NCBI GenBank assembly: GCA_040387755.1
Contig: JAZKDB010000002.1
Coordinates: 806,001 to 870,000 of the forward strand
Origin: Rurimicrobium sp040387755
GTDB taxonomy: Bacteria > Bacteroidota > Bacteroidia > Chitinophagales > Chitinophagaceae
Length of the DNA stretch: 64,000 nucleotides
Direction: 5' to 3'
Each line of letters opens with the position of its first letter. The stretch's first letter is position 1. Positions 55,078 through 62,255 of this stretch are shown one piece after another. The notes under the pieces were generated by a model that saw only the letters and a program-made list of their open reading frames with translations, was not told where the DNA came from and did not search any database. Made by a program: the position numbers and the translations under genes.

Positions 55078-55094
55078 AAGTTTTTTGCTGCTAA

Positions 55095-55228
55095 AGTCAC
55101 AAGCGACTGTTTTTTTCCATAGGCACGAGCGACTATGGTCATTAATCATTCAGCCCTTCAGGCTGCTTGGAGAATGAAGTAGCGTGCGGAGCACGCCACC
55201 ATACTTTACCTAAGGCGATAGCCTTAGG
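55095..55228. repeat. Cluster of five REP-like hairpins before the Y1 transposase gene
   Basis: Perfect or near-perfect hairpins: AGTC/GACT at 55095-55108; CATAG/CTATG at 55118-55137; CAGCC/GGCTG at 55151-55165; GCGTGC/GCACGC with a 3-base loop at 55182-55196; CCTAAGGC/GCCTTAGG with loop GATA at 55209-55228. They stand 20-40 bases apart and occur only upstream of the gene, not downstream. Confidence 0.7.
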
Positions 55229-55245
55229 AGATAAACAACTAAAAT

Positions 55246-55701
55246 ATGAGTTACACTAAGCTACTGTACCACATAATTTTTAGCACTAAATACAGACGAA
55301 AAACCATCCCAAATGAGCAGTCGGACAAGCTATATCGTTACATTTGGGGGTTTATCGAAAAGCATAAATGCGTTTTGTATCGTATCAATGGAATGCCTGA
55401 CCATATCCATATTCTCGTGCAATTACACCCTACAATAGCTGTCGCAACTTTTGTAAAAAAACTTAAAAATGCAACACACTTTTGGCTCGATGAAAACAAA
55501 GCTGACTTCCCCGATTTTGAATCCTGGTCGGTCGGCTATTGTGCACTCAGCTATTGCGACAGAGACAAAGAAATGATTGTTAATTACATCAAAAAACAAA
55601 GAGAACACCACAAAACCGAAGAATCAGAAAAAGAGTTGAGAAGGATTTTGGGAGAAAATAATATTGAAATTGATGAGCAATATTTTGATAAAGAACTATA
55701 A
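55246..55701 (+). CDS. IS200/REP-associated Y1 tyrosine transposase
   Basis: 151 residues, HUH single-strand transposase fold. The metal motif is His53-x-His55 in PDHIHILVQL, and the catalytic Tyr is probably Tyr114 in IVNYIKKQREHH. Length and C-terminal tail fit the IS200-like/RAYT group. Five hairpins precede it; no tnpB follows. Apparently intact. Probably moves or spreads the hairpin units. Confidence 0.9.
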   Translation: MSYTKLLYHIIFSTKYRRKTIPNEQSDKLYRYIWGFIEKHKCVLYRINGMPDHIHILVQLHPTIAVATFVKKLKNATHFWLDENKADFPDFESWSVGYCALSYCDRDKEMIVNYIKKQREHHKTEESEKELRRILGENNIEIDEQYFDKEL

Positions 55702-55779
55702 CCTTAATACATAAAAAATACATCGCTAATTTAATTCCGCAAATCTTACCACCATACATAACGAAAGTTAATTTCTATC

Positions 55780-56469
55780 ATGAACCGCATTGACAGACTC
55801 TTTGGTATTCTTACTTTACTTCAATCGAAGCAATATGTTCCTGCCGAAAAAATTGCGGCCAAATTTGATATCAGTGTGCGCACTGTGTACCGCGATATAA
55901 AAGCCCTCTGCGAATCAGGTATTCCGGTAAGCTTTGAGGCTAACCGTGGCTATTTCATTGTTCAGGGATTTTTCCTCGCGCCTATTGCCTTCAGCAATGA
56001 AGAGGCCAATGCATTGGTGCTGATAGAAAGTCTGGTAAAGGGATTTACAGACCGCTCTATCCAGAAGCATTACAGCAGTGCGCTGAATAAAGTAAGGGCT
56101 GTATTAGGTACAGCACAGCAGCAAAAACTGGAAACTTTAAGCGAAACCACCAAAACACAATTACCTGAATGCTTTGGTAATGACAACGAATATCTGGTAC
56201 CCATACAGGAAGCCATCAGTAACAAAACTATATTAGACATCCATTACAGCAATAAGCAAGCCGAAGACAGTAAGCGCCTGGTAGAGCCTATTGGCATTGT
56301 ATTCTATGCAATGGGTTGGCATTTGATTGCCTGGTGCCATCTGCGTAACGAATACCGCGATTTTCGTGTTTCGCGGATAAATCGCTTGCATAAAACAGCC
56401 GAGGCCTTCCGTAAAAAAAATCATATCCCCCTGCACGAATACATGCAGCAGGTACCTGTGGATTACTAA
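55780..56469 (+). CDS. YafY-family WYL-domain transcriptional regulator
   Basis: 229 residues. N-terminal HTH_11 (ILTLLQSKQYVPAEKIAAKF, SVRTVYRDIKAL) and a C-terminal WYL domain (about 140-225) in which the WYL motif is not strictly kept (MGWHLIAWCHLRNEYRDFRVSRI). The domain senses ligands or nucleotides in other regulators. Next gene is DinB after 92 bases on the same strand, a pairing often seen with YafY-type regulators, so DinB may be its target. Confidence 0.87.
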   Translation: MNRIDRLFGILTLLQSKQYVPAEKIAAKFDISVRTVYRDIKALCESGIPVSFEANRGYFIVQGFFLAPIAFSNEEANALVLIESLVKGFTDRSIQKHYSSALNKVRAVLGTAQQQKLETLSETTKTQLPECFGNDNEYLVPIQEAISNKTILDIHYSNKQAEDSKRLVEPIGIVFYAMGWHLIAWCHLRNEYRDFRVSRINRLHKTAEAFRKKNHIPLHEYMQQVPVDY

Positions 56470-56561
56470 TCTGAAAATTATTTTAGTATTACCAAAACAG
56501 ACTGCCATAGGGTTGTCACTGAGCCTTCATTTCTTTGCCTTAAATCTAAAAACAACATATT

Positions 56562-57068
56562 ATGTCAGACTTAATCATTTCCCTGTTGCGCAAAGAAATC
56601 GAACAGGAAGCAGTAACAACCCGTAAAATGCTTGCATTGGTACCCGATGACAAACACGATTGGAAACCCCACGAAAAAAGCATGGCTATGAAACAATTGG
56701 CTCTGCACATCGCAGATATCCCATCATGGTCTAAACTGGCAATTGATACAGAATCCATCAATTTTGCAGACAGTCAGGAAGCGCCGGTGTACAATAACAA
56801 CGCAGACCTGCTGGCTATTTTTGACAAGTCGTCTGCTGACGGAGCCGAAGCAATGAGCAGAACAAACGATGAGTTTATTGTAAACGGAACCTGGACTATG
56901 TTTTATGGCGACCACAAAATCGGCACCCTGAGCAAGTACGAAACCATCCGTCATTCACTAAGCCAGACTGCGCATCACCGTGCACAATTGGGTGTTTATT
57001 TACGTTTATTAAATATCCCAATTCCGGGAACTTACGGCCCAAGTGCCGATGATTCGATGGGATTTTAA
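56562..57068 (+). CDS. DinB family protein
   Basis: 168 residues, four-helix DinB/YfiT-like fold. The metal-binding His pattern is present: HIADIP (first His), and the pair in RHSLSQTAHHRAQLGVYL. These proteins bind metals and may be thiol transferases or damage-linked; substrate unknown. A TTTCTTTG box 25 bases upstream may be its promoter. Downstream terminator at 57092. Confidence 0.88.
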   Translation: MSDLIISLLRKEIEQEAVTTRKMLALVPDDKHDWKPHEKSMAMKQLALHIADIPSWSKLAIDTESINFADSQEAPVYNNNADLLAIFDKSSADGAEAMSRTNDEFIVNGTWTMFYGDHKIGTLSKYETIRHSLSQTAHHRAQLGVYLRLLNIPIPGTYGPSADDSMGF

Positions 57069-57091
57069 CAATGTTTCATTCTATTATTTAC

Positions 57092-57124
57092 AGCCCCGAC
57101 AGACTAAATCTGTCGGGCTTTTTT
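57092..57124 (+). terminator. Terminator of DinB
   Basis: Nine-bp stem CCCGACAGA with TCTGTCGGG, loop CTAAA, followed by CTTTTTTAT. It lies within a longer reading frame of the next gene and fixes that gene's start downstream. Confidence 0.82.
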
Positions 57125-57160
57125 ATTATCGTATCTTCGCGTGTTTCCAATATCCTGCTT

Positions 57161-58492
57161 ATGAATTCTTTTCAAAAACTCAACCTCAACAGTTCACTGC
57201 TCAAAGCACTCGATGATATGGGCTTTGTACAGCCCACTACCATCCAGGAAAAGGTATTTTCGGTAGTGATGTCTGGGGTGGATGTTTGTGGTATCGCCCA
57301 GACAGGTACGGGTAAAACTTTTGCCTACTTACTTCCCTGTCTGCGTCAATGGAAATTCTCCAAAGACCCTTATCCTCAGATATTGATTCTGGTACCCACG
57401 CGCGAGCTGGTGATGCAGGTGGTCAACGAAGTGAGGAAATTGACCGCTTATATGAATGTGGTAACACTGGGTGTATATGGTGGGGTCAACACGCGTCCTC
57501 AGATGGCTGCCGCCGAGCAGGGATGCGATGTCATTGTCGCTACCCCCGGCCGATTGATGGACCTGGCGCTGAGCGGTTCACTTAAGCTGAAAGCCATTAA
57601 AAAACTGGTGATAGATGAGATGGACGAAATGCTCAATATGGGCTTCCGCACCCAAATCAAAAATGTACTGGAACTCCTGCCCGAGCGTCGTCAGAATCTG
57701 TTGTTTTCGGCTACCATTACTGATGATGTAGAATTGCTGATGCAGGATTATTTTACCAGTCCTGTGCGTATAGAAGCCGCACCTACCGGCACTCCGCTGG
57801 AGGGCATTGAGCAAACTGCCTATAATGTTCCCAACTTTTATACCAAGATTTACCTGTTGGAATTATTGCTCATGGAGCATCCCGAAATGAGTAAGGTATT
57901 GGTCTTTGTAGCCACCAAAAAACTGGCCGATGAAGTGTACGAAGAGATGATCAAAGGATTCCCCGACGTAGTGGGAGTCATCCACTCCAACAAAGAACAA
58001 AACCACCGTTTCAATACCGTTAATCAGTTTCAAAACGGCACTTACCGTTTCATTATCGCTACCGATATCGTAGCACGTGGTATCGATATTTCGGAAGTAT
58101 CACATGTCATTAATTTCGACCTGCCCGACGAACCTGAAAACTATATCCACCGCATTGGCCGTACCGGTCGTGCCGACAAAAAAGGGATTGCCATCAGCTT
58201 TGTTACTGAGAAGGAAAAGCCTTTACAGGAACAGATTGAGACCCTGATGAAACGTAAGATTCACATGCTCGACCTGCCCGCAGATTTGGTCATTTCGGAA
58301 GTGCTGACCGAAGACGAACAGCCCAAAAAGTTTGTTCCGAATATCGTGATTAAGCAACCCAAACGCGAAAACGTAGGCGCTGCTTTTCATGAAAAATCGC
58401 TGAAAAATCAGAAGCGTAATGTGAAGGTGAGCTACAAGGATAAGATGAAAGCCAAATATGGCAAACCCATCAAACGTGCGCCCAAAAAGTAA
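57161..58492 (+). CDS. DEAD-box-type ATP-dependent RNA helicase
   Basis: 443 residues from ATG 57161; the frame is open back to 57071 but contains the DinB terminator. Motifs in order: Q motif region GFVQPTTIQEKV, I AQTGTGKT, Ia PTRELVMQV, TPGRLMD, II DEMD in LVIDEMDEML (not DEAD), III SAT, then IATDIVARGID (V) and HRIGRTGRA (VI). A basic C-terminal tail (KKFVPNIVIKQPKRE and on) follows, as in cold-shock/ribosome helicases. tsaE follows after 9 bases. Confidence 0.93.
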   Translation: MNSFQKLNLNSSLLKALDDMGFVQPTTIQEKVFSVVMSGVDVCGIAQTGTGKTFAYLLPCLRQWKFSKDPYPQILILVPTRELVMQVVNEVRKLTAYMNVVTLGVYGGVNTRPQMAAAEQGCDVIVATPGRLMDLALSGSLKLKAIKKLVIDEMDEMLNMGFRTQIKNVLELLPERRQNLLFSATITDDVELLMQDYFTSPVRIEAAPTGTPLEGIEQTAYNVPNFYTKIYLLELLLMEHPEMSKVLVFVATKKLADEVYEEMIKGFPDVVGVIHSNKEQNHRFNTVNQFQNGTYRFIIATDIVARGIDISEVSHVINFDLPDEPENYIHRIGRTGRADKKGIAISFVTEKEKPLQEQIETLMKRKIHMLDLPADLVISEVLTEDEQPKKFVPNIVIKQPKRENVGAAFHEKSLKNQKRNVKVSYKDKMKAKYGKPIKRAPKK

Positions 58493-58501
58493 TACAACAG
58501 C

Positions 58502-58939
58502 ATGCAAACACAGCAAATCACTTATTCTTTAGCCACACTCGGGGATGCTGCCAGGGCTCTGTGGGCCATCGGAAAAGATGTTTCGGTATGGTCTTTTGCA
58601 GGCGAAATGGGTGCCGGAAAAACAACCCTTATCTCCGCACTCTGCGATTATCTGGGCGTGCAGGATGCGGTGAGCAGCCCTACCTATGCGCTGGTCAATG
58701 AATATCAGTTGGAGCAGGACGGAAAGACCCTCAGCATTTTCCATGCCGACTGGTACCGCCTGAAAGATGCCGAAGATGCCCTCTATGCGGGTATGGAAGA
58801 AATCCTCTATCAGCCCAATGCCTATGCCTTTGTAGAATGGGCTTCCAACGCTATCGAACTGCTCCACAAACCTTATCTGAAAATAGAGATAGAGGTGACT
58901 GGCGATGAAGAGCGGTTGATGACTGTATCTATTGTGTAG
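58502..58939 (+). CDS. tsaE: tRNA threonylcarbamoyladenosine biosynthesis ATPase TsaE
   Basis: 145 residues. P-loop GEMGAGKTTLISAL, then SSPTYALVNEY and FVEWASNAIELL. TsaE works with TsaB and TsaD to make t6A37 in ANN-decoding tRNAs. It follows the helicase gene by 9 bases. Repeats begin immediately after its stop. Confidence 0.93.
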   Translation: MQTQQITYSLATLGDAARALWAIGKDVSVWSFAGEMGAGKTTLISALCDYLGVQDAVSSPTYALVNEYQLEQDGKTLSIFHADWYRLKDAEDALYAGMEEILYQPNAYAFVEWASNAIELLHKPYLKIEIEVTGDEERLMTVSIV

Positions 58940-58959
58940 TTTTTTTTGGGGCGGGCCCC

Positions 58960-59184
58960 GTCATTCCGCTTCAATGTCATCCTGAGCCTGACGAAGGACG
59001 GGGTCAGGCTGTCCGCTATTACTCCGCCGCAATCCCTGCGCCGCAAAGGCTTCAGCGGGGTATCCGCTTCCATCCCTGCCCGAATGATTTACAACTTTGT
59101 CATTCAGGAGGGCTTCACACATTAACCAAACCCGTCATTGCGAGGAGGAGGAACGACGACAAAGCAATCTGATTTCGCATGACA
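58960..59184. repeat. Mixed dispersed-repeat graveyard
   Basis: Pieces of at least three repeat families: a TGTCATCCTGAGCC...GACGAAGGAC stretch at about 58975-59000, a GCTGTCCGCTATTACTCCGC stretch with TATCCGCTTCC at 59008-59073, and CGTCATTGCGAGGAGG with AAAGCAATCTG at about 59130-59171. No coding frame. These words are common in intergenic DNA of this phylum. Confidence 0.6.
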
Positions 59185-59892
59185 CCCCTTCCCCCTTCAG
59201 GGACTTCCCCTAAAAAGGGGAAGAGTGATGAGTAAAACCTGCTCCCCTTTTAGGGGAGCTGTCCGAAGGACTGAGGGGTAAATAAATCCGAATCTTATTA
59301 CCCAATTTAATAACCCCTTCCCCCTGCGGGTAATCTCCTAAAAAGGGGAAGAGTAACTGATAAACCCTGCTCCCGATTTAGGGGAGCTGTCCGAAGGACT
59401 GAGGGGTAAATAAATCCGAATCTTATTACCCAATTTAATTAACCCCTTCCCCCCTGCGGGGAATCCCCTAAATAGGGGAAGAGTAACGGTAAAACCTGCT
59501 CTTCCATTTAGGGGAGCTGTCCGAAGGACTGAGGGGTAAATAAAACTGAATCCTATTACCTAATTTATTAACCCCTTCCCCCTGCGGGTACTTCCCCTCA
59601 ATAGGGGAAGAGTAACTGATAAACCCTGCTCCCCCATTTAGGGGAGCTGTCCGAAGGACTGAGGGGTAAATAAAACTGAATCTTATTACCTAATTTAATT
59701 AACCCCTTCCCCCTGCGGGTAATCCCCTAAATAGGGGAAGAGTAACGGTAAACCCTGCTCCCCATTTAGGGGAGCTGTCCGAAGGACTGAGGGGTAAATA
59801 AATCCAAATCTTATTACCTAATTTAATTAACCCCTTCCCCCTGCGGGGACTTCCCCTCAATAGGGGAAGAGTGATGAGTAAAATCTGCTCAA
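59185..59892. repeat. Tandem array of a roughly 129-bp unit, about 5.5 copies
   Basis: Each unit starts at CCCCTTCCCC; the starts are 59185, 59314, 59443, 59572, 59703 and 59831, giving spacings of 129, 129, 129, 131 and 128. The last copy is partial. Each unit holds CCCCTAAATAGGGGAAG and, inverted, CCCATTTAGGGGAGCTG, and ends GAGGGGTAAATAAA. So each unit is itself a large imperfect inverted repeat. No convincing reading frame. Confidence 0.85.
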
Positions 59893-59952
59893 GGAATAAT
59901 GAATTGCAACAACAATTCTTTACCAAGTGGGAAAAAATATCAAAATTTCGAC

Positions 59953-60162
59953 TAAAAAATTTAATTATAATGAAGAAATCGCCGATTTTAATATTAAAAT
60001 CATCATTTTTAATATTAAAATCGGCAAATAAAAGTTTATAAACTACAATTACTAAATTATAATTAATGAATTAAACATTATAATCAGCATTTTAAATAAT
60101 AAAATTGATGAATTATACATTATAATTAGCGAATTGTATAGTATAATTGTAAAAAATTACTA
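59953..60162. repeat. AT-rich array of units spaced exactly 21 bp
   Basis: Nine clear units begin at 59974, 59995, 60016, 60037, 60058, 60079, 60100, 60121 and 60142; a weaker one at 59953. The shared word is TA[AT]AAT[CT] (variant at 59974 and 60037), followed after three or four bases by [AG]A[AT]TT, so most units are imperfect palindromes of the AATTnnnnAATT or AAATCnnnGATTT kind. An 18-bp perfect palindrome lies at 59984-60001. The last unit ends 3 bases before the next gene's ATG. Confidence 0.75.
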
Positions 60163-60165
60163 CAT

Positions 60166-60546
60166 ATGTCAAACCGTACTCCCGGTCGCATAGACCTTTC
60201 ATTTCGCCCCAAAGACAATCTTGAATTGCTGCAGCGCATACTGGATAAACATACAGAACTGGGTGATGCCAGTCCTCTGAAGCAGATTGTTGGAGTTGAC
60301 CTTCAGTCTGCCAGAGTCAAAACTCCCGAAGCTCTGGAGGCTCATCTGGCTGCGGAACAACACAAACGCCAAATGGAAATGCAATATGCTCAGCGGGATG
60401 CCTTACTACCCGAATTGAAAAGCACTTTGCGCAAAACGATTGCCTTGCTAAAGGCCACTTATGCCGGTAATCCTAAAACACTGGGCGAATGGGGTGTAGA
60501 AGTAAATGATACGGTGCGCAAACCCAGAGCTAAGAAAAATCAATAA
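60166..60546 (+). CDS. Hypothetical protein behind the 21-bp array
   Basis: 126 residues, not recognised. Composition: an N-terminal GRIDLSFRPKDNLELLQRIL, a mostly helical middle with EAHLAAEQHKRQMEMQY, and a basic tail RKPRAKKNQ. The long helices and basic end would suit DNA binding, but no HTH or other named motif is seen. The 21-bp array ends directly at its start. The SRPBCC gene follows after 30 bases. Confidence 0.6.
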   Translation: MSNRTPGRIDLSFRPKDNLELLQRILDKHTELGDASPLKQIVGVDLQSARVKTPEALEAHLAAEQHKRQMEMQYAQRDALLPELKSTLRKTIALLKATYAGNPKTLGEWGVEVNDTVRKPRAKKNQ

Positions 60547-60576
60547 ATCGTGCTATTTTTATACAAACTAACAATT

Positions 60577-60999
60577 ATGGCAAGGAACATATCAACGATT
60601 AACATCAATGCTTCCAGAGAAAGATTGTGGAACATCCTGACCCAGCCGGAGTTTGTAAAGCAATGGCAATACGGCAGTGAGCTCACCACCAGCTGGGAGG
60701 AAGGAACACCCATCGCCTTCCGCAGTGTATGGGAAGGAAAGGTATATGAACAATGGGGTGAGGTGCTGGAAGTGCATCCATTGGAACTGATCAAATACAG
60801 TTTGTTTGCTCCGCGCCCCGACCTGGAAGACAAACCCGAAAACTACTTTATCATGCATTACATCATCGAAAAAGAGAAGGGTGTGACGCAGCTGCAAATC
60901 ATACAAGAGGATAACCGCCCCGGTGCTGTGCAGGAAGCAGAACAAGGTGAAGAAAACCCGGTGCTGAAAAAACTGAAAGAACTGGCAGAGGCCAATTAA
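60577..60999 (+). CDS. SRPBCC domain protein (AHSA1/START-like)
   Basis: 140 residues from ATG 60577. A single helix-grip domain: ISTININASRERLWNILTQPE, FVKQWQYG, VYEQWGEVLEV, and a C-terminal helix LKKLKELAEAN. Typical of Activator-of-Hsp90 homologue-like or polyketide-cyclase-like proteins; ligand not known. Cotranscribed with the upstream unknown gene is likely; terminator follows. Confidence 0.82.
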   Translation: MARNISTININASRERLWNILTQPEFVKQWQYGSELTTSWEEGTPIAFRSVWEGKVYEQWGEVLEVHPLELIKYSLFAPRPDLEDKPENYFIMHYIIEKEKGVTQLQIIQEDNRPGAVQEAEQGEENPVLKKLKELAEAN

Positions 61000-61008
61000 A
61001 TAAAAAAG

Positions 61009-61040
61009 AAACCACAACAATTATTGTGGTTTTTTTTTGC
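61009..61040 (+). terminator. Terminator of the SRPBCC gene
   Basis: Nine-bp perfect stem AAACCACAA with TTGTGGTTT, loop CAATTA, T8. Confidence 0.85.
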
Positions 61041-61062
61041 ATAAAGCATTAATTTGCAAGGT

Positions 61063-62145
61063 ATGAAAACATTATTACGCTCTGTAATCGCTATCATCAG
61101 CATCACTTTTATATCATTGCCCCTTATCGCGCAGGATAATTATCTGACTTTTGATCTGGCCAATGGAAAAGACTTTGTACATGGTGTAGGAGAAGTAGAA
61201 GTTATAGATAAACGACAAAGCTCAACCGATACTTTTGGCATTATCCGTGCAGGAAAAATGAACGGTAAACGCCCCTTGCTGGCCAAACAGGCACTTAACA
61301 AGGATATAGAAAACTATTTCAATAGACTTTCTGCAATCTGCAAATATCCATCAGACAAAAAACTGGTGGTACTGATATATAAATTCAACGGAAACGAACT
61401 GGGCACCGGATATACGGACGAAAATGCTGAATTTGTTTTTGCAGCAGATTATTTTTTATCAGACCAGCAAAACAAATACCATCTGTTGGGAATGGTGGAT
61501 ACGATTATTAAAGTCAGCTCGATTGATGTAACAAAAAAATTGTTGCGCACCATCGATCAATCTCTCTGTTATTTGTATGAACATACTTATACAGCGCATC
61601 CCGCAGATAAACATTCTTATACTATCGAGGAGGTACGCCGGTATGATGAAATAGAAAAGAACAGTCACCCTGCCTTCACCACCGATCATTTTCCAAATGG
61701 AATGTTTGGCACCTGGAAGAATTTCCTCGCATTGCAAAAAGAGGAGGATAGAAAAATAGGTAAAAAGAAAAAGAAATTTAAAATAGAAAGCTTATCCGAA
61801 TCTGGTAAAATAAAATACTCCCCCGTCCCTGTGAAAACGAAAGTAATAGCCTATGAAGGAAAAGCCTATATCAACTTTGGGAATGTATTTTATCCTCTAT
61901 CTAAAATGGATAATGACTTCTACTTTACCGGAAGACTAGGTGAAGTGCAAAGGAATACCGGTGTTATTGTAGGAGCCGGCTTAATGTTTGGCACTGTTGG
62001 GGTATTGATTGTTGTCAAAGGTAATGAACCGCCTGGATTAGATGGAAGCACGCTCGACGGAATACTATATGACTTTAAGGTAGAAGCCAGAACAGGAAAG
62101 GCTATTGTTCTGCGAAAATCAATTCGCCCGAAGGTGACTATCTAA
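61063..62145 (+). CDS. Hypothetical secreted protein
   Basis: 360 residues from ATG 61063 (TTG at 61054 rejected), signal peptide ending at LIAQ. Contains YLTFDLANGKDFVHGVGEVEVI near the start, a central helical region, a Lys-rich stretch EEDRKIGKKKKKFKIES, and a C-terminal part with a possible membrane helix (GVIVGAGLMFGTVGVLIVV, about residues 304-324). No family recognised. Single gene with a strong terminator. Confidence 0.6.
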   Translation: MKTLLRSVIAIISITFISLPLIAQDNYLTFDLANGKDFVHGVGEVEVIDKRQSSTDTFGIIRAGKMNGKRPLLAKQALNKDIENYFNRLSAICKYPSDKKLVVLIYKFNGNELGTGYTDENAEFVFAADYFLSDQQNKYHLLGMVDTIIKVSSIDVTKKLLRTIDQSLCYLYEHTYTAHPADKHSYTIEEVRRYDEIEKNSHPAFTTDHFPNGMFGTWKNFLALQKEEDRKIGKKKKKFKIESLSESGKIKYSPVPVKTKVIAYEGKAYINFGNVFYPLSKMDNDFYFTGRLGEVQRNTGVIVGAGLMFGTVGVLIVVKGNEPPGLDGSTLDGILYDFKVEARTGKAIVLRKSIRPKVTI

Positions 62146-62162
62146 ATAAGTACAAAGCAAAA

Positions 62163-62196
62163 AAGAGCCACAATGATAAACATTGTGGCTCTTATA
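62163..62196. terminator. Terminator between the hypothetical gene and glnS
   Basis: Thirteen-bp perfect stem AAGAGCCACAATG with CATTGTGGCTCTT, loop ATAAA. Lies between two convergent genes; A-run on the left and TT on the right allow either strand. Confidence 0.82.
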
Positions 62197-62255
62197 CAAT
62201 CTATAAATCGTAAGGTCTTCGCATTTACTTTTTAGTCCAAAATCAGCACTCGGAT

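Larger units (their letters stand above)
55095..55701 (+). mobile_element. IS200-like or REP/RAYT unit
   Basis: The five-hairpin cluster and the Y1 transposase gene together. The right boundary is not visible: no hairpin or repeat is seen between 55702 and the WYL gene at 55780. Confidence 0.55.

Noticed and set aside
57071..57160. N-terminal extension of the helicase frame
   Set aside because: It contains the DinB terminator hairpin and T-run, and homologous helicases begin at the later ATG with NSFQKL.
59699..59926. A 75-residue minus-strand ORF with PLLRGSPRRGKG
   Set aside because: It lies entirely in the 129-bp tandem array and its reading simply spells out the repeat unit. A known kind of false annotation.
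59185..60162. CRISPR array
   Set aside because: The 129-bp units have no unique spacers, and the 21-bp units abut with no spacers at all; no cas gene is nearby.
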